From Flavobacteriaceae bacterium (GTDB lineage Bacteria > Bacteroidota > Bacteroidia > Flavobacteriales > Flavobacteriaceae): DNA of 64,000 nt. Shown piece after piece: positions 33,459 to 43,725 of this stretch (the first letter of the stretch is position 1; each line of letters begins with the position of its first letter). The notes beneath the pieces are model-generated. The model saw only the letters and a program-made list of their open reading frames with translations, did not search any database and had not been told where the DNA came from. Both the position numbers and the translations under genes were made by a program. Location of the stretch: the NCBI GenBank assembly GCA_947451525.1, contig CANFZM010000002.1, positions 62,001 through 126,000 on the forward strand. The letters run 5' to 3'.

Positions 33459-35123
33459 TTATTCTTTGATTACTTTTTTAGTAATAGTTCCTTTATCAGA
33501 AACTATTTTCATCATGTAAATTCCAGTAGATAAATCAGAAACAGAAATTTGCGTTTCAGAAACACCATCAAATTTTACATTTTTAACGATTCTTCCATTA
33601 ACATCCGTCATTTCAATTCCTGAAATCAAAGCATCCATTGTATTGCTTACATTAATAACGTTTTTAGCAGGATTTGGATAAGTTGAAAATTTAGAATCTA
33701 ATAAAACTTCATTATTTGCTAAAGTTTGTGTAACTGTTAGGTTATCCAATAATAACGCTTGAGTTTCAGCAGCAGTTACAGCAGGTGAATTATTTAATAT
33801 TCCAAAATAATATACACCAGTAGTTGTTGGTGTAAAAGTATATGTTTTTAATGTAAAGGCAGTATTAGTAATAGATGGCTCAGTTGCTAATGTTGTAGTT
33901 TGACCTGCAGCATCTTGTGAGTTTCCAACAGTTAATACATAACTTCCAGGACTTGTAGAAGCAGATAGGAAATTTAATACATAAAATGAAATTGTTGTAA
34001 GATTTCCTGCTTGTAAGTTAATTCCTCTTGAATATATAGTTGAATTAGCAGCAGAAGTAGTATTAGCAACAGAAAGAGCAGCATAAAGTCCATTTTGTAC
34101 TAAAGTACTTCCTGTACCACCAAATATAATTCTCCAAGAAGAACCATTTGGATCTGCATCTGTAGCCCAACCCATATTAGGATAATTATCTACTTCAAAA
34201 CTAGTATTGTAAGTAGGGTTAGCAGGTTGAAAAGTAGTATGAAATGAAATAGGATCTGTAAAAGCACTTAAACCTACAAATGCACCACAATCACTTTTAG
34301 TATATATTTCATAAGCAGTACTAGCAGTTAAACCAGTAATAGTATAAGGAGAACTTATTCCTGTCAGTGGCGTTCCTGTTGTAGTAGGATTAAAATCATA
34401 AGGACCATAAACTGCATTAACTGGATTAGAACTTGTAAAAGTTAAGTTTGCAGAAGTCAATGTTGAAGAAGGAATGGCAACGTTTACTGGTCTAGAACAT
34501 GCAACTGTTTTTCCTAATCTTGTTTCTGGTCTAAAACTAGAAGCAACTAATGTAGTTGGTAATGTAGTTGTAGTGGTTCTAACACCTTTTAAACCACCTG
34601 TTAGAGCAGTATTACACAAAGCAGTATTGGCAGCAGTAGCAACTGTTCCCGTTAAATTTTGGTAATCTGTTGCAATGTATAAACCTCCTCCAGTATAAGA
34701 AAAAGCAGAACCTCCAGAGAATGAATAATCTACAGTACCTGCAGAAGCTGGAACCGTAATAGTAGAATTACTTACCATAGTCATTCCTGTAATAGCAGTT
34801 GCCCAAGTAGTACTTAACGTATTACCAACAGCAGTAGTGTTTAAGAAATATACTTTAAAAGTACCAGTTGTTGGAACGTCTGCACCAGTTAAATAATTAA
34901 AACCAATAGACGAAATAGCATCTCCTGAAACAAAACCTGCAGCGGTCATTTCAGCAGCAGTGATTAACCAAACACTTCTGTCACATCTGTCTAGAGCTTG
35001 AGGAGCACGTCCGTTTCCTGAAGTTCCAGAACCGGTTATTACACCGTAATAATCAATTTGAGCATTTACACTTGTACTTAAAGAAAGAAGTGCAAATAAT
35101 AAAAATAAAGTAATTTTTTTCAT
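33459..35123 (-). CDS. Secreted protein with type IX secretion sorting domain
   Basis: This 554-residue protein has a signal peptide (ending TSVNAQ), a Thr/Ser/Gly-rich beta-structured body with a fibronectin type III-like segment (about 205-295), a likely lectin-type module (about 300-465), and a C-terminal type A T9SS sorting domain. That domain starts STYPNPAKNVINVS and ends GIYMMKIVSDKGTITKKVIKE-like. It would be exported by the type IX system and released or attached at the cell surface. No catalytic motif is visible, so adhesion or ligand binding is possible. It is a single gene on the minus strand. Confidence 0.85.
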   Translation of the reverse strand: MKKITLFLLFALLSLSTSVNAQIDYYGVITGSGTSGNGRAPQALDRCDRSVWLITAAEMTAAGFVSGDAISSIGFNYLTGADVPTTGTFKVYFLNTTAVGNTLSTTWATAITGMTMVSNSTITVPASAGTVDYSFSGGSAFSYTGGGLYIATDYQNLTGTVATAANTALCNTALTGGLKGVRTTTTTLPTTLVASSFRPETRLGKTVACSRPVNVAIPSSTLTSANLTFTSSNPVNAVYGPYDFNPTTTGTPLTGISSPYTITGLTASTAYEIYTKSDCGAFVGLSAFTDPISFHTTFQPANPTYNTSFEVDNYPNMGWATDADPNGSSWRIIFGGTGSTLVQNGLYAALSVANTTSAANSTIYSRGINLQAGNLTTISFYVLNFLSASTSPGSYVLTVGNSQDAAGQTTTLATEPSITNTAFTLKTYTFTPTTTGVYYFGILNNSPAVTAAETQALLLDNLTVTQTLANNEVLLDSKFSTYPNPAKNVINVSNTMDALISGIEMTDVNGRIVKNVKFDGVSETQISVSDLSTGIYMMKIVSDKGTITKKVIKE

Positions 35124-35190
35124 AAGTTATTTAAGATTTAATAAATATTGTGTTCAAATTTAAATATATAATTTTAAATGACAATTTTTT

Positions 35191-36447
35191 TTAACTTTCT
35201 TTTTCCCACTTGCCTATAACCGAAGTAGCTAATGCATTTCCTAAAACATTGGTTGCGCTTCTAAACATATCACAAAAATGATCTATTGGTAATATTAATG
35301 CTATTCCTTCAATAGGAATTTTAAACATACCACAAGTTGCTGCAACCACAACCAAACTTGCTCTTGGAACTCCTGCAATTCCTTTACTAGTTAGCATTAA
35401 GACCAAAAGCATTGTCATTTGAGTTCCTAAATCGAGATGAACACCATAAACTTGGGCTATAAAAATACTAGCAAAGGTCATATACATCATGCTACCATCT
35501 AAATTAAAAGAATATCCTAAAGGAAGCATAAACGATACAATTTTATCTTTTACTCCAAATCGTTCTAATTCTTCGGTTAATTTCGGAAAAACAGCTTCAC
35601 TACTTGTCGTTCCAAATGCAATCATCAAAGGACCTACGATTCTTTTTAATAAAGTAGTCATTTGTGATTTTAAGAAAATATATCCAACAACTAACAAGAA
35701 TACCCAGAGTGATGCAATTCCAACCAAAAAGGAACTGAAAAATTTGGCATAAGTAACCAATAAATCATTCACATCTTTTATGGCAAAAACTCCTGCAATG
35801 GCACCAAAAACTCCAATTGGTGCAAATTTCATTACATAATTCACCATTTTCAAAATGATGTGTGACATTTTATCTAAAGCATTTACAACAGGTTTAGCAT
35901 CAACCCCTATTGATGCTGCTGCTAATCCGAAAAAAATAGAAAAAATTACTATTTGAAGTATTTCATTATTCGCCATTGCTTCTACAATACTTTTTGGAAT
36001 AATATGTTCTACAAAGTTTTGAGCCGAAAATCCATCTATTTTTTCAGTAAGTTCCGATGCTGTAGAAACATCTATTTTACCTAAATGTAATCCAACTCCT
36101 GGCTGTAATGTATTTACCCAAAAAAGACCTATCAATAAGGAAATAAACGAAGCAGAAAAAAACCATCCAAGTGCCTTTCCTCCTATTCTACCTACTGATT
36201 TTACATCACCTAATTTAGCAATACCTACAACTAATGTTGTAAATACTAATGGTGCGATTATCATTTGAACCAATCGAATGAAAACGGTAGCCAACATTTT
36301 TATTTTATCACTAAAATTTTTGGCATCGTCGGCAATGTAATTTTTGTGAATAATAATTCCTAATACTGCTCCTAAAAGCATTGCAATTAGAATTTGAAAA
36401 GTAAGATTGCTAAAAATAGATTTCTTGGTAGTTTCGGTTGTAGTCAT
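35191..36447 (-). CDS. Dicarboxylate/amino acid:cation symporter (DAACS family)
   Basis: This 418-residue membrane protein has about eight helices and two re-entrant loops. Family signatures include IAPLVFTTLVVGIAKLGD, the loop AFGTTSSEAVFPKL (the serine-rich motif of GltP/DctA) and the cation-site region LDGSMMYMTFASIFIAQ. It takes up C4-dicarboxylates, glutamate or aspartate with sodium or protons. The start codon directly abuts the stop codon of aroC upstream, so the two may be co-transcribed, though no functional link is obvious. DctA versus GltP specificity cannot be decided by eye. Confidence 0.88.
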   Translation of the reverse strand: MTTTETTKKSIFSNLTFQILIAMLLGAVLGIIIHKNYIADDAKNFSDKIKMLATVFIRLVQMIIAPLVFTTLVVGIAKLGDVKSVGRIGGKALGWFFSASFISLLIGLFWVNTLQPGVGLHLGKIDVSTASELTEKIDGFSAQNFVEHIIPKSIVEAMANNEILQIVIFSIFFGLAAASIGVDAKPVVNALDKMSHIILKMVNYVMKFAPIGVFGAIAGVFAIKDVNDLLVTYAKFFSSFLVGIASLWVFLLVVGYIFLKSQMTTLLKRIVGPLMIAFGTTSSEAVFPKLTEELERFGVKDKIVSFMLPLGYSFNLDGSMMYMTFASIFIAQVYGVHLDLGTQMTMLLVLMLTSKGIAGVPRASLVVVAATCGMFKIPIEGIALILPIDHFCDMFRSATNVLGNALATSVIGKWEKES

Positions 36448-37512
36448 TTAATATTGGTAGGTTTTGTTTAGTAAATAAAAATCGGCAAGAACAATTGCAG
36501 CCATTGCTTCAACAATTGGCACTGCTCTTGGAACTACACAAGGATCATGACGTCCTTTACCTTGTTGCTCTATAATAGTTTTATCATTGGTAAGAACATC
36601 TTGTTTTTGAATTAAAGTAGCAACTGGTTTAAATGCTACTCTAAAATAAATATCCATTCCGTTAGAAATACCGCCTTGAATTCCGCCAGAAAGATTGGAT
36701 TTTGTAGTTCCATCCGAGTTATACAAATCATTATGTTCACTGCCTTTCATCTGAGCACCACAAAAACCACTTCCGTATTCAAAACCTTTTACAGCATTTA
36801 TGGATAACATTGCTTTTCCTAGTTCGGCATGTAGTTTATCAAAAACTGGCTCTCCAAGTCCGATAGGAACATTTTGAATCACACAAGTAATGGTTCCTCC
36901 AATGGTATCTCCTTGTTTTTTAATCTCCTTAATATGGTTTTCCATTTTTTCGGCTGTAGCCAAATCAGGACAACGAACGGCATTACTTTCTATTTTAGAA
37001 AAATCTAAATCTTGATACGGTTTGTCAATAAAAATAGTTCCTACAGACGATACAAAAGCATTAATTTTAATGTCTTTAAGTATTTGTTTTGCAACTGCCC
37101 CTGCCACAACTCGACTTGCTGTTTCTCTTGCAGAACTTCTTCCTCCACCGCGATAATCTCTTATGCCGTATTTTTTTTCGTAAACGTAATCGGCATGACT
37201 AGGGCGGTAAGTATCTTTGCTGTGCAAATAATCTTCCGACTTTTGATTCGTATTTGGAATAACAAATCCGATAGGAGTTCCGGTAGTTTTTCCTTCAAAA
37301 ATTCCAGAAAGAAATTGCACTTCATCTTCCTCTTTTCTTTGGGTTACAATAGAAGATTGTCCTGGTTTACGACGCTGCATTTCCATTTGAATTAAATCAA
37401 AATCTAATTCAATACCTGAAGGACATCCATCAATAATTCCTCCTAAAGCATCTCCATGAGACTCTCCGAAAGTAGTTATTCTAAAAAGTGTTCCGTAACT
37501 ATTTCCAGCCAT
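36448..37512 (-). CDS. aroC: Chorismate synthase
   Basis: This 354-residue protein matches AroC in length. Signatures are [19 protein letters not shown] at the N-terminus, the [29 protein letters not shown] block, and the C-terminal [18 protein letters not shown]. It makes chorismate from EPSP using reduced FMN in the last step of the shikimate pathway. It is followed without a gap by a symporter gene. Confidence 0.97.
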   Translation of the reverse strand: MAGNSYGTLFRITTFGESHGDALGGIIDGCPSGIELDFDLIQMEMQRRKPGQSSIVTQRKEEDEVQFLSGIFEGKTTGTPIGFVIPNTNQKSEDYLHSKDTYRPSHADYVYEKKYGIRDYRGGGRSSARETASRVVAGAVAKQILKDIKINAFVSSVGTIFIDKPYQDLDFSKIESNAVRCPDLATAEKMENHIKEIKKQGDTIGGTITCVIQNVPIGLGEPVFDKLHAELGKAMLSINAVKGFEYGSGFCGAQMKGSEHNDLYNSDGTTKSNLSGGIQGGISNGMDIYFRVAFKPVATLIQKQDVLTNDKTIIEQQGKGRHDPCVVPRAVPIVEAMAAIVLADFYLLNKTYQY

Positions 37513-37624
37513 ATTTTATTGTTTTTCACAAAAATAGGATAATATACTTAATAGGTAAACATCAGGAGATTTTTTTTTAAACAAAAAGTTTTATTACATT
37601 AGCAATCAAAAAAAATAATTATTT

Positions 37625-38431
37625 ATGAAAACCAAACTAATTTTAGCATCTTTATTAGCAGTAATATTATCCTCTTGTTCACATTCTAGCACTGATGATG
37701 TAGATTTATCCGATGGAATCCCTACTGTTTACATGCCATTAACTAATGGAAATTATTGGGATTATGATGTGCAGCAGGTAACTCCAGGTGCTGTAAATTC
37801 TTCATTAGGAATTGATCACTTGTTTATTGCTAATGATACTGTAATTAGTGGGGTTACGTATAAGAAAATGAAAACTACTGCAATGCCGAATGGTTTCTTT
37901 TCAAATACTTTACGAAACAATGGAGTTAAAATAAGTGGAAGTTCTTTAGTTGCTACCGGAACTTTTACATTACCTTTTCCAGGTTTAACTACGCCTATTC
38001 AAATTAATCTTAACAATTTTGCTTTTTTTAAAGAAAATGCTTCTGCAAATACCGAAATAAGTTCTACATCTGGAACACTTCACCAAACGGTTAGTGGGTA
38101 TCCTTTAGATATTGATTATACTTTAAAATCAGTTGCTCAAGAAACTTTGGCTAGTTATAATTCAAATGGAGTTACTTATCCAAATGTTAAAAAAACTAGA
38201 CTGATTCTGAATTTAAAAATAACTACAACTTCATCTGGAATAACCGCTACCTTATTGACAGATCAACCTGTGTTAACATTAAATGAATATTTTGCCAAAA
38301 ACCTTGGTAACGTATACACTAACACTTTATTTCATTATGATATTAATGCTAGTGTTGCTACTTCCTTTGGGATTCCAGCAACCATCTCGCAAACCGAAGA
38401 AGAGTTTCTTACTACCTACCATTTAAATTAG
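37625..38431 (+). CDS. Putative lipoprotein
   Basis: This 268-residue protein has a lipoprotein signal (LLAVILSSCSHSS, Cys18 lipidated), then an acidic stretch (STDDVDLSDG) that may act as a surface-export signal in Bacteroidota lipoproteins. The body begins MPLTNGNYWDYDV, a motif seen in many uncharacterised secreted Bacteroidota proteins, and is strand-rich. No enzyme motif is found. It is the first of two plus-strand envelope genes here. Confidence 0.75.
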   Translation: MKTKLILASLLAVILSSCSHSSTDDVDLSDGIPTVYMPLTNGNYWDYDVQQVTPGAVNSSLGIDHLFIANDTVISGVTYKKMKTTAMPNGFFSNTLRNNGVKISGSSLVATGTFTLPFPGLTTPIQINLNNFAFFKENASANTEISSTSGTLHQTVSGYPLDIDYTLKSVAQETLASYNSNGVTYPNVKKTRLILNLKITTTSSGITATLLTDQPVLTLNEYFAKNLGNVYTNTLFHYDINASVATSFGIPATISQTEEEFLTTYHLN

Positions 38432-38557
38432 CCTTTTTTTCTACTACCAAATAATAGTATTGAAAAACAATATATATGTAACAATTTTCGTTATGTATGT
38501 AACTTTTTATGCATTATAATAAGTGTTATTTGCAGAAACTAATTTAAATACAAAATC

Positions 38558-39052
38558 ATGAAAAAAATCATTTTATCAGCGCTAATGGTAGTGGGATTAT
38601 TCTATAATTCTCAAGCACAAGAAATTTCAAAAAATGCACTAGGATTACGATTAGGAGATAACGATGGATTTGGTGGGGAAATATCTTATCAAAGAGGATT
38701 ATCTAATAATAACCGATTGGAATTTGATTTAGGATGGCGTAACAGCAATAATGTAGATGCTTTAAAACTTGCAGGTTTGTACCAATGGGTATGGAACATT
38801 GATAATGGTTTTAATTGGTATGCAGGTATTGGTGCTGGATTTGGAAGTTGGAATTACAACTACAATGGAATAAAAAACAATGGAAGTTTTCTTTTTGCTG
38901 CTGGTGATATAGGTATTGAATATACTTTTAAAGAAGTACCTATTCAACTATCTTTAGATTTAAGACCTGAGTTATATTTTAATTCTAATGGTTATAGAGA
39001 TAATAATTTTGGTCCAGACTTGGCTTTAGGAATTCGATATAAATTTGATTAA
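38558..39052 (+). CDS. Small outer-membrane beta-barrel protein
   Basis: This 164-residue protein has a signal peptide (ending YNSQAQ) and alternating amphipathic strands such as RLEFDLGWR, WNYNYNG and QLSLDLRPELYF. It ends with LGIRYKF, an aromatic-terminated last strand apart from a final Asp. This fits an OmpX/OmpW-sized eight-stranded barrel. A bidirectional terminator follows. Specific function is unknown. Confidence 0.75.
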   Translation: MKKIILSALMVVGLFYNSQAQEISKNALGLRLGDNDGFGGEISYQRGLSNNNRLEFDLGWRNSNNVDALKLAGLYQWVWNIDNGFNWYAGIGAGFGSWNYNYNGIKNNGSFLFAAGDIGIEYTFKEVPIQLSLDLRPELYFNSNGYRDNNFGPDLALGIRYKFD

Positions 39053-39069
39053 TTTATAAATCTAAAATA

Positions 39070-39098
39070 AAAAAATCCCGATTGCTCGGGATTTTTTT
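39070..39098. terminator. Bidirectional rho-independent terminator
   Basis: AAAAAATCCCGA / TCGGGATTTTTT surrounds a 4-nt loop (TTGC). It lies between convergent genes (beta-barrel on plus, PrcB-like on minus), touching the stop codon of the latter. Confidence 0.92.
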
Positions 39099-39516
39099 AT
39101 TTTATTTCAATCATTTTTTTAGATTTGATTTTAATTACATAACATGGATTTGTGGTATTTGTTTTGACTGCTCCTTTTGGCTCAATTTCTTTTATAGATA
39201 CTACTATTTTATCTGTTAATTCATCAATGCTTTTGACCTCTAAAGTATAGCCTTCTTGTTTCTTTTCTCCCATATTTACTAAAATGAAATTACAGGTTTC
39301 AATATCTTCTTTCTTTACATAAGGCTTAATCATTTTATCTTTCAAGAGCATATTGAATTCTTTTTCTTCGGTAATAATTTCATAGAACTGAAAAGATGCA
39401 CCTCCATAATCACTTCCAAAAAGAACATCGTAATTAGGTTTGGAGAGCATTGGTGGCTTAGTGGACCCACAAGAAAATAATGTAAATATTAAGAATGTAA
39501 TAATTATTTTTTTCAT
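39097..39516 (-). CDS. PrcB-like lipoprotein
   Basis: This 139-residue lipoprotein (FTLFSCGSTK, Cys16 lipidated) has a C-terminal half, FILVNMGEKKQEGYTLEVKS followed by GAVKTNTTNPCYVIKIKS, that fits the PrcB_C domain. PrcB was described as a subunit of the dentilisin protease complex of Treponema denticola; in flavobacteria these are small uncharacterised envelope proteins. It starts 6 bp after the bshA stop, so the two may share a transcript. Confidence 0.75.
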   Translation of the reverse strand: MKKIIITFLIFTLFSCGSTKPPMLSKPNYDVLFGSDYGGASFQFYEIITEEKEFNMLLKDKMIKPYVKKEDIETCNFILVNMGEKKQEGYTLEVKSIDELTDKIVVSIKEIEPKGAVKTNTTNPCYVIKIKSKKMIEIK

Positions 39517-39522
39517 TTGATT

Positions 39523-40665
39523 TTATGTGTTTAGACTCGAGTCATCTAAAGCCTTTTGGTAAATAGATTCATACAATGGCAAAATATTTTTAATATCAAA
39601 TTGTTTTGCAACGGATAAAGCGTTTTCTTTAAACGTATTAAGTGTTTCTTTATTGCCTAAAATTTTAATTGCATTTTCTGCCATTTCATCTACATTACCC
39701 ACGTCACTCAAATAACCAGATATTCCATCAAAATTTACCTCGGGCAAACCACCCGAATTACTAGAAATTACAGGAACACTCCAAGCCATAGCCTCTAGTG
39801 CGGCTAAACCAAAACTTTCAGTTTCGGAAGGCAATAAAAATAAGTCCGAATAGGAAAGAATGCTATCAATTTCATTACTGTTCCCGAAGAAAATTACTTT
39901 GTCTGAAATTCCTAATTCTTCACAAAGTTGCTCGGCTTTTACCTTTTCTGGTCCATCCCCTACCATCATCAATTTGGCAGGAATAATTTGTTGGATTTTA
40001 TAAAAAATCTTAATTACATCAGGTATCCTTTTTACTTTTCTGAAATTACTAATGTGCGTAACAATTCGTTCGTCAGTCTTTGCCATAATCGATCTTTGGC
40101 ATGAAATTAAAGTTTCATTTCGATGTTTGTCTAATTCAATAAAATTAGGAATTACATGAATGTCCTTTTTAATATTGAATAACTCGTAAGTGGCATCTTT
40201 TAAACTTTGGGAAACCGAAGTAACTACATCCGATTTATTGATGCTAAAACTTACTGCCGTTTTATAATTAGGATGATTTCCTACCAAAGTAATATCTGTT
40301 CCGTGAAGAGTTGTTACCATCGGGATAGAAATTCCTTCGTCTTTTAGCATTTGTTTTGCCATATAACCTGCATAGGCATGGGGGATAGCATAATGCACAT
40401 GCAACAATTCTATTTTATACAACTTTACCATATCTACCAATTTGCTGGAGAGCGCTAATTCGTAAGGTTGGTAATGAAATAAAGGATATTCGGGAACATT
40501 TACTTCATGGTAATGCACATTCGAATTTAACAAGGCTAATCGCACTGGTTGTCGGTAGGTTATGAAATGAATTTCATGTCCGCGATTGGCCAATTCAATT
40601 CCTAATTCGGTAGCGACAACGCCACTTCCGCCAAAAGTTGGATAACAAACAATTGCTATTTTCAT
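39523..40665 (-). CDS. bshA: N-acetyl-alpha-D-glucosaminyl L-malate synthase (bacillithiol synthesis)
   Basis: This 380-residue GT4-type glycosyltransferase has the BshA N-terminus KIAIVCYPTFGGSGVVATELG, the segment LLHVHYAIPHAYAGYMAKQM and the nucleotide-sugar motif ESFGLAALEAMAWSVPVI near residue 285-300. It couples UDP-GlcNAc with L-malate in the first step of bacillithiol synthesis. BshB and BshC are not in the window, as usual for these dispersed genes. Confidence 0.93.
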   Translation of the reverse strand: MKIAIVCYPTFGGSGVVATELGIELANRGHEIHFITYRQPVRLALLNSNVHYHEVNVPEYPLFHYQPYELALSSKLVDMVKLYKIELLHVHYAIPHAYAGYMAKQMLKDEGISIPMVTTLHGTDITLVGNHPNYKTAVSFSINKSDVVTSVSQSLKDATYELFNIKKDIHVIPNFIELDKHRNETLISCQRSIMAKTDERIVTHISNFRKVKRIPDVIKIFYKIQQIIPAKLMMVGDGPEKVKAEQLCEELGISDKVIFFGNSNEIDSILSYSDLFLLPSETESFGLAALEAMAWSVPVISSNSGGLPEVNFDGISGYLSDVGNVDEMAENAIKILGNKETLNTFKENALSVAKQFDIKNILPLYESIYQKALDDSSLNT

Positions 40666-40710
40666 GGTTGTATTTTATAAGTACTAAGGTACTAAATATT
40701 ATTTTGAATT

Positions 40711-43710
40711 TTATTTATCTAAAATTGCTTCTTGAATCACTTTTTGGATGTCTTCTCGAATATTTTCTTTAGATAATTTATTTTCCACATTAGAATCGGG
40801 ATAGGTTCTATTGGATAAAAAGATATATACTATTTCTGTTTCCGGATCGGCCCAAGCCATAGTACCGGTGAAGCCTGTATGACCAAAACTCGATTTAGAA
40901 ACACAACCACAAGTAGGTCCTTCTTTACCCAATTGAGGCTTGTCAAATCCTAAACCTCTTCTATTGCCTTCCGAACAGAAATAACATGTATTAAAGATAT
41001 CAAAAGTGGAAGGTTTAAAATATTGTATGTTTCCGTAATTTCCTTTCTGAAGATACATCTGCATCATTTTGGCAATATCCATAGCATTTGAAAAAATGCC
41101 AGCATGCCCTGCTACGCCACCCTGCATAGCCGCAGCCATATCATGAACATAACCTTGTACTAGCGTATGACGGAAATAAGTATCCAATTCGGTTGGAGCA
41201 ATTATGCTTTTGTCAAATTTACGTAAAGGATTGTAAGTGGTATTATTCATTCCTAACGATTTATAGAAATTTTCAGAACTCAATACATCCAAGGTTTTAC
41301 CAGTCGTTTTTTCTAGAAATTCTTTCAAAAGAATAAACGTAAAATCGCTGTATTTATATTCTTTTTTCTCCAATAGTTTGCTATCGGAAATTTGCTTCAT
41401 GATACTATCTTGGTAATCATTTCGAAGATATAAATTCTCAGCAACATGTGTAGTAAATCCTTCTTTAGAATTCAAACTATAATACTTCTCGGACGGAGAT
41501 TTATCTGCATTTAATGTTGCTTTATAAAAAGGAATCCACGCTTGCAAACCTGCATAATGAGAAAGTAAATTCTTAAAAGAAATATCTTGCTTGTTGCTTC
41601 CTTTTAACATCGGAAGCATATCTCCTAGTTTAGAATCTAAATTTACTTTTCCTTGTTCAAAAAGTTGCATTACATTTGGCAAAGTGGAAACCATTTTGGT
41701 AACGGATGCCATATCGTAAATATCTGAATTTTGAACCTTAGTGATAGGATCATAAGTTTGATAACCATACGATTTTTGAAATATCACTTTTCCTCTTCGT
41801 GCCACTAGCACTTGTATTCCAGGAGCCATTTTGCCATCAATTGCTTTTTTGGCAAGGACATCAATTTGGGATAATACCTTCGGACTCATACCCACATTTT
41901 CAGGTGCTGTAAAGCCTAGACGGTTTAATTTTTCGGTAGTTAAACCAAAGCCATCTTTAAATTCTTCATTAATAGAAACCGGTAATTTTCCTTGTGGCTC
42001 AATTGCTCCAAAAAGCAGTTCGGCTCCAACTATTTGTGAAATATCACTGTTTTGATAGGACATTACTACGCCTTCAAAATCATCAAAATTAGGAATTGTC
42101 GACAACGAATAAGGCTTAGTGAAAGCATCTAAAATGACGGTGTTTTTTTTGGCTATATCTTGCAACCATAATAATTCGGTGTCCGAAAAATCGTGTTTTT
42201 TCCATGCTTTATCCGATTTATGATAGCCAACTATTACAGTTTTAAATTCTTTTAATTTTACTTCTAATGAATCTAAATTGGTATCGGAAACCTCCGTAAC
42301 TTCGGTATATTTTTTTAAAGTGGTAACAAAAGAAGAATTGGTATCATCTCCTAATTTTACATAAGCAATCTTTTGATCTAAATTCTTAATAGGCAGAATA
42401 TTATCTTTATTTTTCAATACCGTTGTAGCATGTTCATACAATTGGTATTGCAAGGCATCTTTAAAAGTAGTATTTAAATCAGAGGATAAATTCTTAGTTT
42501 CTATAGGTTTATAATGGTTTAAACCCGCTTTGAATTTGTAATGCAAAATTTTCTTTACCGATTTGGCAATTCTATCATCGGTAATTAACCCAGTTTGGTA
42601 GGCTTCCGAAATTTTTTGAACTGCTAGAGGTACATTTTCTGCAAAAAGTAAGATGTCATTTCCTGCCAAAAAGGCTTCTAAATCAATATCGCCAGGTTTT
42701 AAAAACTTACTAGCCGCTTTCATATTTAAAGCATCTGTAAATATTAATCCATCAAAACCCAATTCGTTTTGAAGCAAATCGGTCACCACATTATAAGAAA
42801 CTGATGTTGGATAATTTTCTCTTGGCTCTAAACTTGGAATGTTTAAATGGGCTACCATAACTGAAACAAGTCCTTCGTCAAACATTCGTTTGTAAGGATA
42901 TAACTCCACTTTTTCTATTCTATCTTTGGAGAAAGAAACCAATGGCAGCGCATAATGCGAATCTAAAGCGGTATCTCCATGACCAGGAAAATGTTTACCC
43001 GTACAAAAAACACCTTGACTTTGAATTCCTTGCATTAAGGCCACGGCATGATCAGTTACATTCATTTTGTCCTCACCAAAAGAACGGTTGCCGATAATCG
43101 GATTTTTTGGATTGGTATTGATATCAATAACGGGGGCAAAATTAAATTGGGCTCCAATTCGTTTGGCTTCTTGGGCCATATTTTTCCCTACTTCTTCGAT
43201 TAGTTTTAAATCTCTAACGGCACCCAAAGTAGTATTCCATGGATATTTGTAAGTAGAATCCAATCGCATGCTTAATCCCCATTCGGCATCTATACCAATA
43301 AACAAGGGCACTTTAGACTTTGATTGGAATCTATTGGTTAAATTGGCTTGACGACCAGGACCTCCTTGAAAAAAAATCAATCCGCCAATTTTATTTTCTT
43401 TGATTAATTTGTCAATAGAATTAATATGTACCGTATCTTTATTAGAATAAGCAGCAACCATAAATAGTTGCCCTACTTTTTCTTCAAATGTCATTTGTGT
43501 GTAAATGCTATCTACCCATTTAGTCTCGGGCTCTGAATCTTTAAAGAAGTTTTTTCTTTCGGATTTTAATACCGGAACATAGACTTCATCATCATAAGAT
43601 AATTCTGGTTTTGCAATTTTCCCAACAGAGGTTGCATCTTTTGTTACACCACAATTGGTAACAAAAGAAATAATAATTAGTACGAATGCTAATTGAACTA
43701 TTTTTTTCAT
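40711..43710 (-). CDS. GH3 beta-N-acetylglucosaminidase fused to a serine beta-lactamase-like domain
   Basis: This is a 999-residue lipoprotein (VTNCGVTKD, Cys20 lipidated). Residues 60-400 are a NagZ-type GH3 domain with KHFPGHGDTALDSHYALP (catalytic His/Asp dyad region). Residues 400-600 form a GH3 C-terminal domain. Residues 610-990 are a class C beta-lactamase/DD-peptidase-like domain with ASVTK (SxxK nucleophile) and YSD (YxN-type). The fusion suggests combined attack on peptidoglycan sugars and peptides in the periplasm. Similar fusions are common in Bacteroidota. Confidence 0.9.
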   Translation of the reverse strand: MKKIVQLAFVLIIISFVTNCGVTKDATSVGKIAKPELSYDDEVYVPVLKSERKNFFKDSEPETKWVDSIYTQMTFEEKVGQLFMVAAYSNKDTVHINSIDKLIKENKIGGLIFFQGGPGRQANLTNRFQSKSKVPLFIGIDAEWGLSMRLDSTYKYPWNTTLGAVRDLKLIEEVGKNMAQEAKRIGAQFNFAPVIDINTNPKNPIIGNRSFGEDKMNVTDHAVALMQGIQSQGVFCTGKHFPGHGDTALDSHYALPLVSFSKDRIEKVELYPYKRMFDEGLVSVMVAHLNIPSLEPRENYPTSVSYNVVTDLLQNELGFDGLIFTDALNMKAASKFLKPGDIDLEAFLAGNDILLFAENVPLAVQKISEAYQTGLITDDRIAKSVKKILHYKFKAGLNHYKPIETKNLSSDLNTTFKDALQYQLYEHATTVLKNKDNILPIKNLDQKIAYVKLGDDTNSSFVTTLKKYTEVTEVSDTNLDSLEVKLKEFKTVIVGYHKSDKAWKKHDFSDTELLWLQDIAKKNTVILDAFTKPYSLSTIPNFDDFEGVVMSYQNSDISQIVGAELLFGAIEPQGKLPVSINEEFKDGFGLTTEKLNRLGFTAPENVGMSPKVLSQIDVLAKKAIDGKMAPGIQVLVARRGKVIFQKSYGYQTYDPITKVQNSDIYDMASVTKMVSTLPNVMQLFEQGKVNLDSKLGDMLPMLKGSNKQDISFKNLLSHYAGLQAWIPFYKATLNADKSPSEKYYSLNSKEGFTTHVAENLYLRNDYQDSIMKQISDSKLLEKKEYKYSDFTFILLKEFLEKTTGKTLDVLSSENFYKSLGMNNTTYNPLRKFDKSIIAPTELDTYFRHTLVQGYVHDMAAAMQGGVAGHAGIFSNAMDIAKMMQMYLQKGNYGNIQYFKPSTFDIFNTCYFCSEGNRRGLGFDKPQLGKEGPTCGCVSKSSFGHTGFTGTMAWADPETEIVYIFLSNRTYPDSNVENKLSKENIREDIQKVIQEAILDK

Positions 43711-43725
43711 AAATAAGATAAACGA